Part shown: positions 36,553 to 44,873 of the stretch, piece after piece | Layout of the letters: each line of letters starts with the position of its first letter | Position numbering within the stretch: position 1 is the first letter of the stretch | Assembly (NCBI RefSeq): GCF_030160275.1 | Contig: NZ_BSOA01000013.1 | Location: 62,001 to 126,000 of the forward strand | Direction: 5' to 3' | Length of the DNA: 64,000 bases | From: Dyella flagellata | GTDB taxonomy: Bacteria; Pseudomonadota; Gammaproteobacteria; Xanthomonadales; Rhodanobacteraceae | Program-made: the position numbers and the translations under genes | The notes under the pieces: generated by a model | Seen by the model: only the letters and a program-made list of their open reading frames with translations | The model's database searches: none | Told to the model about the DNA's origin: nothing

Positions 36553-38225
36553 GGCTTGCTCCCTTGCTGCGGCGAGGCGCTAGGTGAACCCGTGTCGGGT
36601 GGTGGCGCATCCTGGCCGCGCCCACGAATCAACGAGCTGGGTTGGGCGTTCAAGTAATCGGTCAGCGCGCGCAGCGAACGGGCCATGCGCTGCAGTTCCT
36701 GCAACGTGCCGGTGAGGTTCTGCTGCAACGGCGAATCGGCCGAGAACGCGTTGTTCGCCGTGCCCAGGGTCTGGTTGGCGCCCTTGAGCGTTTCATGCAA
36801 CTGGGGCAGCACGTTGCCGTTGACCTGCTTGAGGGTGCCGTCCAGATCGGCCAACGTGTGGTTGAGGTTGTTGCCGATCGCGTCGAACGGGATCTTGTTG
36901 ATCTTGTCGACGATCTCCGCCATCTGCTCCTGCAGCTTGTCGAAGCTGCCCGGGATGGTGGGTATCTGCAGCGGGCGCGCATTGGGGTCGTACGGCACCT
37001 TCGGCGCTTTCGGCACCATGTCCAGCGAAATGAACAACTGGCCGGTAAGCAGGTTGCCCACCTTCGCCTGTGCACGCAGGCCTTGCTGGACCATGCCGGC
37101 CACCACATGATCCAGGTCGTCCTCGCCCCTGGACTTGGCGATCGCCTGCAGCTTGGAGTGCGCACGTCCCAGGCGCTCCGGATAGACCAGCGCGCCCACG
37201 TAGATCGGGAAGCGGTTGGTCTTTTCGTCATAGTCCATGCGGATGGAGACGACGTGGCCGAAGTTGATGCCACGGAACTCCACCGGCGCGTCCACCGTCA
37301 GGCCGCGCACTGGCTGATCGAAGCGCATCACGATGTACTGCGGCTCGCCGTTCGGCGGCGCCATGGCATTGCCTTCGTTGTCGAACAGCGTGAAGCGGGC
37401 GTTCTCGTCGGCCGGTTTTTCGTTGGGGTGCGGCCCGGGCGCATCGTTGAAAGCCACGCCCCCGGCCAGCACGGTGGCCAGCGATTGCGTATTGAGCTTC
37501 AGGCCGTCGGCGCTGATCGATACGTCCACGCCGCTGGCATTCCAGAAGCGTGCCTCGGTGGTCACGAAGTGATCGTACGGGCTGTCCACGAAAATCTGCA
37601 GCGTGACGCCTTTGCCGTCGCTATCGAGCTTATAGGAAGCCACCCGCCCTACCTGGATGCGGCGGAAATAGATCGGCGAGCCGATATCCAGCGACCCCAA
37701 GTCGCCGGCATGCAAGCTGTAGCTGCGGCCACGCGAGTCGTGCAACACGGAAGGCGGGTTCTCCAAGCCGACGAACTCGTTTTGCGGCTGATCGGACTTG
37801 CCCACGTCCACACCGATGAACGAGCCTGACAGCAAGGTATCGATACCCGACACGCCACCCAACCCGATGCGCGGACGCACTACCCAGAAGCGCGAATCGG
37901 ATACCGCGATATCGCCCGCGCTTTTCTCCAGCTCCACCTTCACGATCACCTTGCTGTGATCCTGGCTCAGGCGAATGCCGGTGACCTTGCCGATCACCAC
38001 GTCCTTGTACTTCACCACCGTCTTGCCTGATTCCAGGCCTTGGGCGGTCTGGAAGCTGATGGTGATGGCGGGGCCCTGCTGCCGCCAGGCGTTGATCACC
38101 AGCGACAAGCCGATCAGCGCCGCCACCGCCGGTATCAGCCAGATCCACGACGCGTTGACGCGACGGTGCTTGACCACCGGCTCGGGCAGGTTGCCGCCTA
38201 CATGGGGAGTGTTCTGGTCAGTCAT
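36549..38225 (-). CDS. pqiB: PqiB-type MCE protein
   Basis: A 558-residue protein with one N-terminal membrane helix (about residues 27-48) and three MCE/MlaD domains, beginning TISFQTAQGLESGKTVVKYKDVVIGKV; the second and third start near GRSYSLHAGDLGSLDIGSPIYFR and GLTVDAPVEFRGINFGHV. The C-terminal part is a helical region that forms a needle in E. coli PqiB. It builds a hexameric tunnel for lipids between inner and outer membranes. It overlaps the second PqiA-like gene by 8 nt. Confidence 0.94.
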   Translation of the reverse strand: MTDQNTPHVGGNLPEPVVKHRRVNASWIWLIPAVAALIGLSLVINAWRQQGPAITISFQTAQGLESGKTVVKYKDVVIGKVTGIRLSQDHSKVIVKVELEKSAGDIAVSDSRFWVVRPRIGLGGVSGIDTLLSGSFIGVDVGKSDQPQNEFVGLENPPSVLHDSRGRSYSLHAGDLGSLDIGSPIYFRRIQVGRVASYKLDSDGKGVTLQIFVDSPYDHFVTTEARFWNASGVDVSISADGLKLNTQSLATVLAGGVAFNDAPGPHPNEKPADENARFTLFDNEGNAMAPPNGEPQYIVMRFDQPVRGLTVDAPVEFRGINFGHVVSIRMDYDEKTNRFPIYVGALVYPERLGRAHSKLQAIAKSRGEDDLDHVVAGMVQQGLRAQAKVGNLLTGQLFISLDMVPKAPKVPYDPNARPLQIPTIPGSFDKLQEQMAEIVDKINKIPFDAIGNNLNHTLADLDGTLKQVNGNVLPQLHETLKGANQTLGTANNAFSADSPLQQNLTGTLQELQRMARSLRALTDYLNAQPSSLIRGRGQDAPPPDTGSPSASPQQGSKP

Positions 38226-38841
38226 CTTCGTCCGGGCAATCCCATATCAGGCGGGGGTCGAAACTCTGCGAGGCCAGGATGGTAAGTATCACGGTAAGGC
38301 CGAAGTACACCACTCCAGGCAACGGCGCCACTTCGCTGAAGAAGCCGAACTGCACCAGCGCGGTCAGCAGCGCCACCACGAATACGTCCAGCATGGACCA
38401 ATAGCCGATGAACTCCACCAGCCGGTATAGCATCGCGCGCTGCCGGCGCGCCCAGTTGCTACCCCGCTGCGCGCTCAACAACAACATGCTTATCACCAGG
38501 AACTTCATCATCGGCACCATGATGCTGGCGGTGAACACGATGACGGCCAGATCCGGCGAGCCTTTCACCCACAATTCGACCACGCCGCTGAGGATGGTGT
38601 TGTCATCGACGTCGCCCAGGCTGGCGGTGCGCATGATAGGCAGCACATTGGCGGGAATGTAGAAAAGGAAGGCCGCGATCAACAGCGCCCAGGTACGCGC
38701 GCAGCTATTGGGCTTGCGCCGGTGCAGCGCACTGCCGCAGCGCGGGCAGGCCGGATCGTCGGCATGGTTGTCGCGGCAGACCTGACCGCACAGATGGCAG
38801 CCGATCAAGCCCAGCTCATGCGCCCGGGGCAGCGCGCTCAT
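38218..38841 (-). CDS. pqiA: PqiA-like membrane protein (second half)
   Basis: A protein of about 207 residues with an N-terminal zinc-ribbon-like CHLCG...CPRCG pair, then four membrane segments, the layout of one PqiA domain. E. coli PqiA carries two such domains in one chain; here they are two genes. Starting at ATG 38841 gives an ATGA overlap with the upstream PqiA-like gene; a start at 38871 is possible. It should anchor or energise the PqiB tube at the inner membrane. Confidence 0.9.
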   Translation of the reverse strand: MSALPRAHELGLIGCHLCGQVCRDNHADDPACPRCGSALHRRKPNSCARTWALLIAAFLFYIPANVLPIMRTASLGDVDDNTILSGVVELWVKGSPDLAVIVFTASIMVPMMKFLVISMLLLSAQRGSNWARRQRAMLYRLVEFIGYWSMLDVFVVALLTALVQFGFFSEVAPLPGVVYFGLTVILTILASQSFDPRLIWDCPDEDD

Positions 38842-39491
38842 GACGACCGTTCCGGGGGAATCTTGTCCCATAGCTGGCGCAGATCGATGCCGGAGAAAAC
38901 GGTGATCAGTACCGCCAGCGCAGCGTAGGCGAACGCACCGATATTAGGTGTCACGTCGAAATACAGCTGCGCCTTGACGATGGAGACCAGGATGCCGAGC
39001 ACGAACACTTCGCTCATGGTCCATGGCCCGATGTAGTGCAGCACCGCCATCAACGGCACGAAGCCCGGCGCACGGCGCCCTTTGCGCCCGAAGCGCAGCA
39101 ACCAGCCCAGCACCAGCATCTTGCACAGCGGAAAGAAGAACAGCGTGCAGGCCGCCAGCACCGCCACCACCTGCGACTGTTCTTTCCACATCATGATGAT
39201 GATGCCCCACAGCGTGGCGTGGATCTGCTCGCCGTTGAGGCCCAGCGTGATGATCGGCCATACATTGGCCTGCACGAACACCACCATCACCGTGATCACC
39301 AGCGCATACATCGTGTTCATGCCGATGCGCTGGTGGCGCTCCAGCACGGCGTTGCAGCGTGCGCAGCGCGCCACATCACCGCGCGCCAGCGGCCGGCGGC
39401 GATACACCGTATCGCAGTGCTCGCAGATCAGCAGGTCCGACATCGGCGCCTGCTGCGCTTGTTCCATGCTGGTCGGGGGTGTAGTGCTCAT
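38838..39491 (-). CDS. pqiA: PqiA-like membrane protein (first half)
   Basis: A protein of about 217 residues with a CEHCD...CARCN zinc-ribbon-like pair and four membrane segments (motifs ALVITVMVVFVQANVWPI and LYFDVTPNIGAFAYAAL). It is the first gene of the pqi operon and a paralogue of the next. I chose the ATG at 39491; the open frame reaches 39572. Together the two proteins would equal the two-domain PqiA of E. coli. Confidence 0.9.
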   Translation of the reverse strand: MSTTPPTSMEQAQQAPMSDLLICEHCDTVYRRRPLARGDVARCARCNAVLERHQRIGMNTMYALVITVMVVFVQANVWPIITLGLNGEQIHATLWGIIIMMWKEQSQVVAVLAACTLFFFPLCKMLVLGWLLRFGRKGRRAPGFVPLMAVLHYIGPWTMSEVFVLGILVSIVKAQLYFDVTPNIGAFAYAALAVLITVFSGIDLRQLWDKIPPERSS

Positions 39492-39595
39492 GTAGGCGAT
39501 TCTCGCAAATCCGGGATAAGCATGCCTGGCTAGGGATGCCCTTGATATGCTGGGCGGCGCCCCGATCTGCACGAACTAGCCCCCTGGAGCCAACT

Positions 39596-40456
39596 GTGAA
39601 CGCCGCCGTTTCCCCGCACATCTTCGAGGTCGATCAGGCCAACTTCGAAACCGAGGTGCTGCAAGCCTCGCTCACCACGCCCGTGCTGGTGGACTTCTGG
39701 GCGACCTGGTGCGGTCCCTGCAAGTCATTGGGCCCCCTGCTGGAAAAACTCGCAGTTGAATTCAACGGCGCCTTCCGCCTGGGCAAGGTCGACGTCGACC
39801 AGAACCAGGAGCTGGCCGGCGTCTTCGGCATCCGCAGCATTCCCACCGTGATCCTGGTGAAGGATGGGCAGCCCCTCGACGGCTTCGCCGGCGCCCTGCC
39901 CGAAGGCCAGCTGCGCCAATTCCTAGCGCGTCACCTTGAGCCGCTGGAAGATGATTTCGAAGAGCCGGAAGAAATCGCGCCCGAATCGCCTGAGCAGGCG
40001 ATCAACCGCCTGCAGCAGGAAATCGCGGCCGACCCGAAGCGCTCCGAGCTCAAGCTCGACCTGGCGATCGCGCTGGCCCAGGCCGGCCACGCCGCAGCGG
40101 CGGAAACCGAACTCAACGCCCTGCCCGCCAACCTCGCCACTGATGCCCGCGCCGTGCGCCTGCGCAGCCAGCTCGATCTGGCTCGCTCGCTCGAAGGCAC
40201 CCCGCCGATGGAAGTGCTGCAACAGCGCCTGCACGCCAATCCGCAGGATTGGGAAGCACACGACCTGCTCGGCGTGCGCCTGTTGCTTGGCAATGATCCC
40301 GCGGCCGGCCTCGAACATTGGCTGCTATTGCTGGAGAAAGCCCGCGACTGGAACGAGGGCCAGGCGAAGAAGCGCCTGCTGGCGGCGTTCAATACCCTGG
40401 ACGATGCGGAGCTGGTCGGGCGTTATCGCCGGCGCATGGCTTCGCTGTTGTTCTGA
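39596..40456 (+). CDS. cnoX: Thioredoxin-TPR chaperone, CnoX/YbbN family
   Basis: A 286-residue fusion of a thioredoxin domain with a CGPC active site (DFWATWCGPCKSLGP) and C-terminal TPR-like helices (LQQEIAADPKRSELKLDLAIALAQAGHAA and the following region). The start is a GTG at 39596 with GGAG 7 nt before it. CnoX protects substrates from irreversible oxidation and passes them to GroEL or DnaK. The E. coli protein lacks a redox-active CxxC, so this one probably retains oxidoreductase activity. It is divergent from the pqi operon. Confidence 0.9.
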   Translation: MNAAVSPHIFEVDQANFETEVLQASLTTPVLVDFWATWCGPCKSLGPLLEKLAVEFNGAFRLGKVDVDQNQELAGVFGIRSIPTVILVKDGQPLDGFAGALPEGQLRQFLARHLEPLEDDFEEPEEIAPESPEQAINRLQQEIAADPKRSELKLDLAIALAQAGHAAAAETELNALPANLATDARAVRLRSQLDLARSLEGTPPMEVLQQRLHANPQDWEAHDLLGVRLLLGNDPAAGLEHWLLLLEKARDWNEGQAKKRLLAAFNTLDDAELVGRYRRRMASLLF

Positions 40457-40459
40457 TGT

Positions 40460-40491
40460 CGTAGGCTGGGATGGCAATCCCAGCCTACGAC
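40460..40491. repeat. Dispersed palindromic repeat, single copy
   Basis: A near-perfect palindrome, CGTAGGCTGGGATGG / CAATCCCAGCCTACG, starting four bases after the cnoX stop. It belongs to the family described at 30.8 kb. It could act as a 3' stabilising stem for cnoX mRNA. Confidence 0.85.
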
Positions 40492-40541
40492 GTTCCATAC
40501 GCACAAGTATGGTAGATTAAGGGCTCTCTCCGGAGCCCTCC

Positions 40542-40994
40542 ATGCGCGCGCCCACTTTCCGTCGTTTGCTAAATCTGTGGCCACCTTTCCTGTTCAGCGG
40601 CATTCGCCTGCTGAACCTGGATGATGACTACACCGAGGCGCGCGTGGTGCTCAGGCTGCGTCCGTGGAATCGCAATTACGTGCGCACGCAATTCGGCGGC
40701 AGCCTGTTTGCCATGGCCGATCCGTTCTGGATGCTGCTGATCCTGCATCACCTGGGCAAAGATCATTTCGTCTGGGACAAGGCCGGAAGCATCGATTTCG
40801 TTTCGCCGGGCCGCGAGGATGTCTACGCACATTTCAAGCTGGAATCCGGTTTGCTGGAGGAATTGCGCGCCGCCGCCGCCCAAGGCGAGAAAGTGCTGCG
40901 CTGGTTCGAGGTACCGATCAAGACGGCGGCAGGCGAAGTGGTCGCAGTGGTTCGCAAGCAACTGTATGTGCGCCTGAAGCCCAAGCATCGCTGA
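40542..40994 (+). CDS. DUF4442 hotdog-fold protein
   Basis: A 150-residue protein of the DUF4442 family, related to hotdog thioesterases. It has LNLWPPFLFSGIRL near the start and NRNYVRTQFGGSLFAMADPFWMLLI in the middle, where other hotdog enzymes carry the catalytic Asn/Asp region. CGGAG precedes the ATG. No catalytic activity has been fixed for most members. It stands alone between cnoX and the convergent sigma-factor operon. Confidence 0.85.
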   Translation: MRAPTFRRLLNLWPPFLFSGIRLLNLDDDYTEARVVLRLRPWNRNYVRTQFGGSLFAMADPFWMLLILHHLGKDHFVWDKAGSIDFVSPGREDVYAHFKLESGLLEELRAAAAQGEKVLRWFEVPIKTAAGEVVAVVRKQLYVRLKPKHR

Positions 40995-41001
40995 ATGGCG
41001 C

Positions 41002-41652
41002 TCACTCCTGCTGGAAACGCGTGATCTGCTCCAGCATGGTTTCGGCTTTTTGCACGCCGCCGCCTGCAAGGCTGTTTTCGAGCCAGGCACGATAACCCCA
41101 ACGCCGAATGAGCCAGGCTACCAAGGCCACCAAGCCCAGCGAAGCAAAACCGGACAACAGCAGGTAACTCGTCAGGGCGGGAGCGGCGTCCTCAGGATCG
41201 ACACCGCTGCTTGCAATCGCCATCAGCACCAGCGGGATCCACACAAACGAACACGTCACCGCATACAACGGTGCTTCCACATGCACCCGCCAAGCACGCA
41301 AGCTGGCAATACGCCGCTGGATCTCCAACACCGGAGCCGCGTAGTCGATCTGCTTGATCAGATGCAGGTTGCGCGCCGCCGTCACGATCATCACGATGCC
41401 AAAGACGTGCACGGACAGGCCCCACACCAGAAAATGGAGTACGGTCATGCGCGGGAACCAGAAAGAGACCGCCATTACCGCCACCAGCGCGCCGGCGACG
41501 ATCTGCAGCAGTTGGCCCCAGAAAAGCGGCCATAGGCCGTGACGTGCTTGATCCAGGCGTCGCTCTGTCAGCAGCTGGATGTTCAAAGCGTGCTGCGTCT
41601 CCCACTGTCGGCCCAGCGTCTGCCAGGCAAGCTTCATATCATCGAGTTCCAT
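41002..41652 (-). CDS. Membrane protein, probable partner of the adjacent sigma factor
   Basis: A 216-residue protein with a soluble N terminus of about 40 residues (MELDDMKLAWQTLGRQWE) and four membrane segments, then a short cytoplasmic tail. It overlaps the sigma gene by 14 nt, which suggests translational coupling and a regulatory role such as anti-sigma factor. It does not show a zinc anti-sigma motif, and I do not recognise a characterised family beyond a general resemblance to membrane proteins found behind ECF genes. Confidence 0.75.
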   Translation of the reverse strand: MELDDMKLAWQTLGRQWETQHALNIQLLTERRLDQARHGLWPLFWGQLLQIVAGALVAVMAVSFWFPRMTVLHFLVWGLSVHVFGIVMIVTAARNLHLIKQIDYAAPVLEIQRRIASLRAWRVHVEAPLYAVTCSFVWIPLVLMAIASSGVDPEDAAPALTSYLLLSGFASLGLVALVAWLIRRWGYRAWLENSLAGGGVQKAETMLEQITRFQQE

Positions 41653-42166
41653 AAGCCACTCCCGCGGGCAAGTCGCCCGTCATCCGGCTGCGAAGTTTCT
41701 GTTTGATGCGACTGATCTTGGTAGCCACGTTGGTTTCGCTGATGCCGAGAATCTGGGCCATTTCGCCGTAGTCGCGGTCTTCCAGATACAACAGGATCAG
41801 CGCTCGATTCAGAGGGTCCAGCTGGGCGATGAATCGATGCAGGGCTGCCAGGCGCTCATCGGGCTCGGCAATGCCTGCTGCTCCCTCCAACGTATCGAGC
41901 TGCTCGGGCTCCAGCGATTCTTCCGGACGCAACCGTCGCTTATAGGAAATCGCCACATTCAACGCCACCCGATACATCCAGGTGGAGAAACTTGCGCGCC
42001 GTGCATCGAAACTGGCAAAGGAACGCCACAGCTGCACGCAGATTTCCTGCCTCAAATCGTTGCGATCTTCCGGATGGCTGGCATACACCGACGCCACCTT
42101 GAACACGATGCGCTGGTGTTCCTGCAACAACTTCTCAAACGCCTGCTGTAGTTCCCGTCCGCGCAT
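41639..42166 (-). CDS. ECF-type RNA polymerase sigma factor
   Basis: A 175-residue sigma-70 protein. Region 2: EDRNDLRQEICVQLWRSFASFDARRASFSTWMYRVALNVA. Region 4: LIGLEDRDY-like sequence reading LYLEDRDYGEMAQILGISETNVATKISRIKQKL, a clear helix-turn-helix. The gene overlaps the downstream membrane-protein gene. Target promoters are not identifiable here. It is unrelated in detail to the NrsF-linked sigma at 27.6 kb. Confidence 0.92.
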   Translation of the reverse strand: MRGRELQQAFEKLLQEHQRIVFKVASVYASHPEDRNDLRQEICVQLWRSFASFDARRASFSTWMYRVALNVAISYKRRLRPEESLEPEQLDTLEGAAGIAEPDERLAALHRFIAQLDPLNRALILLYLEDRDYGEMAQILGISETNVATKISRIKQKLRSRMTGDLPAGVAYGTR

Positions 42167-42274
42167 GAGCCGTCCCCGTGGTTACCTCTGTTATTCGCGC
42201 CGCGCGCGAAAAAATCACAGCCGGCCATCCTGCCGCCTACAATAGGCAGGCCCCTCCCCCGCCCCGAGTCAGCC

Positions 42275-42946
42275 ATGCCTCCGCTACGTCTGAAACGCTA
42301 CCTCATCACCGGCTTGCTTACCTTCATGCCGCTATGGGTGACCTGGCTGGTGTTCAAATTCATCGTGGGATTCCTCGCCGACCTCGGGGCACCGCTGGTG
42401 GCCGCGTTCGTCGGTGCCTTGGGCTGGGTGTCGCCCCAGGCTGCCGGCCGGCTCAGCCATGGCTGGATAACATATGTGCTGGCACTGTTGCTCACCTTGA
42501 TCGCGCTGTATCTGCTTGGCTTCCTGGCCAATCGCATGATCGGCCAACGTCTACTGCATGCGTTCGACAGCGTGCTGCAACGGATTCCGCTGGTGCAAAC
42601 CATCTATGGCGGCACCAAAAAGCTGACGGCCGTGCTGCAGAACAAGCCCAGCGGGATGCAGCGCGTGGTGCTGGTCGACTTTCCCCGCCGCGGCATGAAG
42701 GTGGTCGGTTTCGTCACCCGCGTGATGAACGAGGAAGGCAGTGGGCGCGAGATCGCGGCCGTGTACATCCCAACCACGCCCAACCCCACCGGCGGTTACC
42801 TAGAGATGGTTCCGGTGGACGAATTGACGCCCACCGACTGGACCATGGACCAGGCCATGGCCTTCATCATTTCCGGCGGCGCAGTGGCACCCGATAGTTT
42901 GCCGGCATCGCCGGCCGCCTTGCCGCCACAGAGACACGCAGGATGA
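42275..42946 (+). CDS. DUF502 family membrane protein
   Basis: A 223-residue DUF502 protein. Two membrane segments (about residues 8-32 and 66-90) are followed by the conserved QTIYGGTKKL and VLVDFPRRGMKVVGFVT region and YIPTTPNPTGGYLEMVP, the family's signature block. It is widely conserved in proteobacteria but its function is not established. Located 108 nt downstream of, and divergent from, the sigma operon. Confidence 0.93.
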   Translation: MPPLRLKRYLITGLLTFMPLWVTWLVFKFIVGFLADLGAPLVAAFVGALGWVSPQAAGRLSHGWITYVLALLLTLIALYLLGFLANRMIGQRLLHAFDSVLQRIPLVQTIYGGTKKLTAVLQNKPSGMQRVVLVDFPRRGMKVVGFVTRVMNEEGSGREIAAVYIPTTPNPTGGYLEMVPVDELTPTDWTMDQAMAFIISGGAVAPDSLPASPAALPPQRHAG

Positions 42947-43436
42947 CCAGGCGCCGGGCATGACCGGCTTTGAAGATCACCGTTAATTCATTCGGCTAAA
43001 GCACCCAAGCCATACATCGCATCGGGGATGCGCTGTGCGTCACGCCGTGGGTGACGGATACACAAGTGCTCGCTGCGGCATGCAACCGCACGCCACAGCT
43101 TGGAGGCTTTTTGCACATGCGTCTGGGATGACGCCGGCATTCAGGCCTCATCGCCCGGCTCAGGCCGTGGCGGCCGTTCTGTGTCGCACGCTCACAGGCG
43201 AGCAGGAGCCTACTACCGTCACCCGAATAAACGGCACAGCAACAAAACTGCTGAACTGACCATTGAATAAAATGAAATAATTTCACGGCGTACTGAAACA
43301 TCCAACAAATACTTCCGCCTTAATCTTCGTGACGCTCATTTCGTCATGAAACGGCGCCCATGATAACACTCAATAATCCAGTGCCATCACCGTGATCTAA
43401 CGATTTTCACCACATCAGTCCCCAGGGAGTGCAATC
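42947..43436. other. Intergenic region before the AT-rich island
   Basis: These 490 nt hold no ORF I trust; the short frames in it lack an RBS and family resemblance. Base composition falls sharply from about 43255 onward (many A/T runs), marking the edge of the AT-rich island. The promoter for the three small exported proteins should lie in the last 150 nt. Confidence 0.5.
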
Positions 43437-43790
43437 ATGAAAATAAAAAACAAACTTATCCCGCCTCTTTCTATGGCCATTTTTTCCATGTTAGCAGCCA
43501 ATGTACATGCTGATGACGCTCAGTGCATCGGCGGAACCTACTATACCGGCTATCTTGTTACGCTTGATCCCGTCCCCAATAACAACAAGGAAATATTCAA
43601 GGCGACCATTAAAACGACAGACGGGAAAAACACATACACACTCCCCGTCGATGAAAATATAGGACCCAGAACACGCAATGGCAATATGGTCTATGCAACA
43701 CTTTTATCAGCCGGCATATCAGGAAATAAAGTTGATTTATGGTGCAACCACTTAAATAAAATCAGCAATGCCGTGATTCATTTCGATTGA
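43437..43790 (+). CDS. Small exported protein of unknown function (island gene 1)
   Basis: A 117-residue protein with a Sec signal peptide (basic MKIKNKL, hydrophobic core, cleavage likely after NVHA), giving a mature protein of about 92 residues with two Cys (DAQC near the start and DLWCN near the end) that may form a disulfide. AGGGAG precedes the ATG. Codon use is A/T-biased, unlike the flanking genes. Predicted beta-rich. It shares the pattern 'LL..A......V.L' near the C terminus with the next two products. Function not recognised. Confidence 0.8.
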   Translation: MKIKNKLIPPLSMAIFSMLAANVHADDAQCIGGTYYTGYLVTLDPVPNNNKEIFKATIKTTDGKNTYTLPVDENIGPRTRNGNMVYATLLSAGISGNKVDLWCNHLNKISNAVIHFD

Positions 43791-43841
43791 CCCAATCAAC
43801 AACTTCTTGCGGCCAATCAGGTCAGGGGAGTATCCGAACTT

Positions 43842-44186
43842 ATGCAAACGATGCAAAAAATAAAAACGAGCATGACCAACGCGGCACTCGCCATACCATG
43901 GGTTGCCGCCCTCTTGCCCACCTCCGTTCAAGCTCAGAACGTGCACTCGTATGACCACGTATCCGTGGTACGCCTGGACTATTCTGTTAAAGATATGAAA
44001 ATCTACACGGAAGACCCGAAGAACAACACCACGCACGTCACTTCCATGTCGTGGTGGATAGACTCGGATATCGGCGACAACTACCTTCCATTACTGCTCA
44101 CGGCCTACTCGAAAGACCTCCCAGTGAACATCAAGGACAGCGCATATTCAGGCCTGGCTGAAATTGAGTTGACCACTGGCAACTAA
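43842..44186 (+). CDS. Small exported protein of unknown function (island gene 2)
   Basis: A 114-residue protein with a signal peptide ending at about VQAQ, leaving about 82 mature residues. The mature part is beta-rich and has no Cys (YDHVSVVRLDYSVKDMKIY, then LPLLLTAYSKDLPVNI). GGGGAG lies upstream of the ATG at a longish distance. It lies 51 nt behind gene 1 and 9 nt before gene 3, so the three are probably one transcript. Function not recognised; the 'LLLTAY...LPV' segment recurs in its neighbours. Confidence 0.75.
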   Translation: MQTMQKIKTSMTNAALAIPWVAALLPTSVQAQNVHSYDHVSVVRLDYSVKDMKIYTEDPKNNTTHVTSMSWWIDSDIGDNYLPLLLTAYSKDLPVNIKDSAYSGLAEIELTTGN

Positions 44187-44195
44187 TCAGGAGAC

Positions 44196-44867
44196 ATGCT
44201 CATGCCTGTCAGTATAAAAAAGATCCTAGCCTGCATAGGCTTATCGTTTGCCGCATGGAGCGCCCTGCCTGCGCAAAGCATGCCTTTGACCTTCACCCTT
44301 AACAACGTCAGAGTGAAAGGGCTGCATATGAAGGGAGAAGACTACTATATCTCGGTACGGGCCGTGGACCAGCAATGGAATGATACGGATTTTTGGTTTT
44401 ACTCCGATTCACGCATGTATAGCAAAGGGTGTCCGAGGGAATACTATTTAACCGACGTTACAAAATTCAGGTTACTTCAGTTTGCACAAATCAACGATCT
44501 ACCAGTCAGTGTCGACTTATCGAAAGGATACGACGAATACCCTGGTCCTACACCCAACAAAAATATCCGTCGCATGGTAGTCACGCCTTCAGGCCAAGCG
44601 ATTGATGTCGTTCCAAACGTTCTCCCGGTGACGAAGACGATCGAGCGCGGACATGTAGTAGGAGTCGGCGATGACGCGGTGTACATTAAAGACGACTCGT
44701 CAGGGTTGACGTACATCATGCATCACGGCGGATGTGAACTCAGCAATAGCGAAGTCAGGGCATGGCGACAGTTCGTCGAGATGGAACTCGTAGCGCTGAA
44801 ACAGGACAGGCCTGTCAAAGCAAAATTCGATTATCGTATGCTCGAGCTGGATCTGCTCTCACAGTGA
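44196..44867 (+). CDS. Exported protein of unknown function (island gene 3)
   Basis: A 223-residue protein with a signal peptide (cleavage near LPAQS), about 195 mature residues. It looks like two related halves: each contains a hydrophobic block followed by a V-x-L strand (LLQFAQINDLPVSVDLS near residue 100; VEMELVALKQDRPVKAKF near residue 205), echoing the single block in genes 1 and 2. Two Cys (KGCPREY, GGCELS) may pair. The AGGAG spacing favours the ATG at 44202 over 44196. Function unknown. Confidence 0.75.
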   Translation: MLMPVSIKKILACIGLSFAAWSALPAQSMPLTFTLNNVRVKGLHMKGEDYYISVRAVDQQWNDTDFWFYSDSRMYSKGCPREYYLTDVTKFRLLQFAQINDLPVSVDLSKGYDEYPGPTPNKNIRRMVVTPSGQAIDVVPNVLPVTKTIERGHVVGVGDDAVYIKDDSSGLTYIMHHGGCELSNSEVRAWRQFVEMELVALKQDRPVKAKFDYRMLELDLLSQ

Positions 44868-44873
44868 CAGCGG

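Noticed and set aside
42996-43301. Minus-strand frame of 101 codons in the 42.9-43.4 kb gap
   Set aside because: No RBS, no family resemblance, and it crosses the composition change at the island edge.
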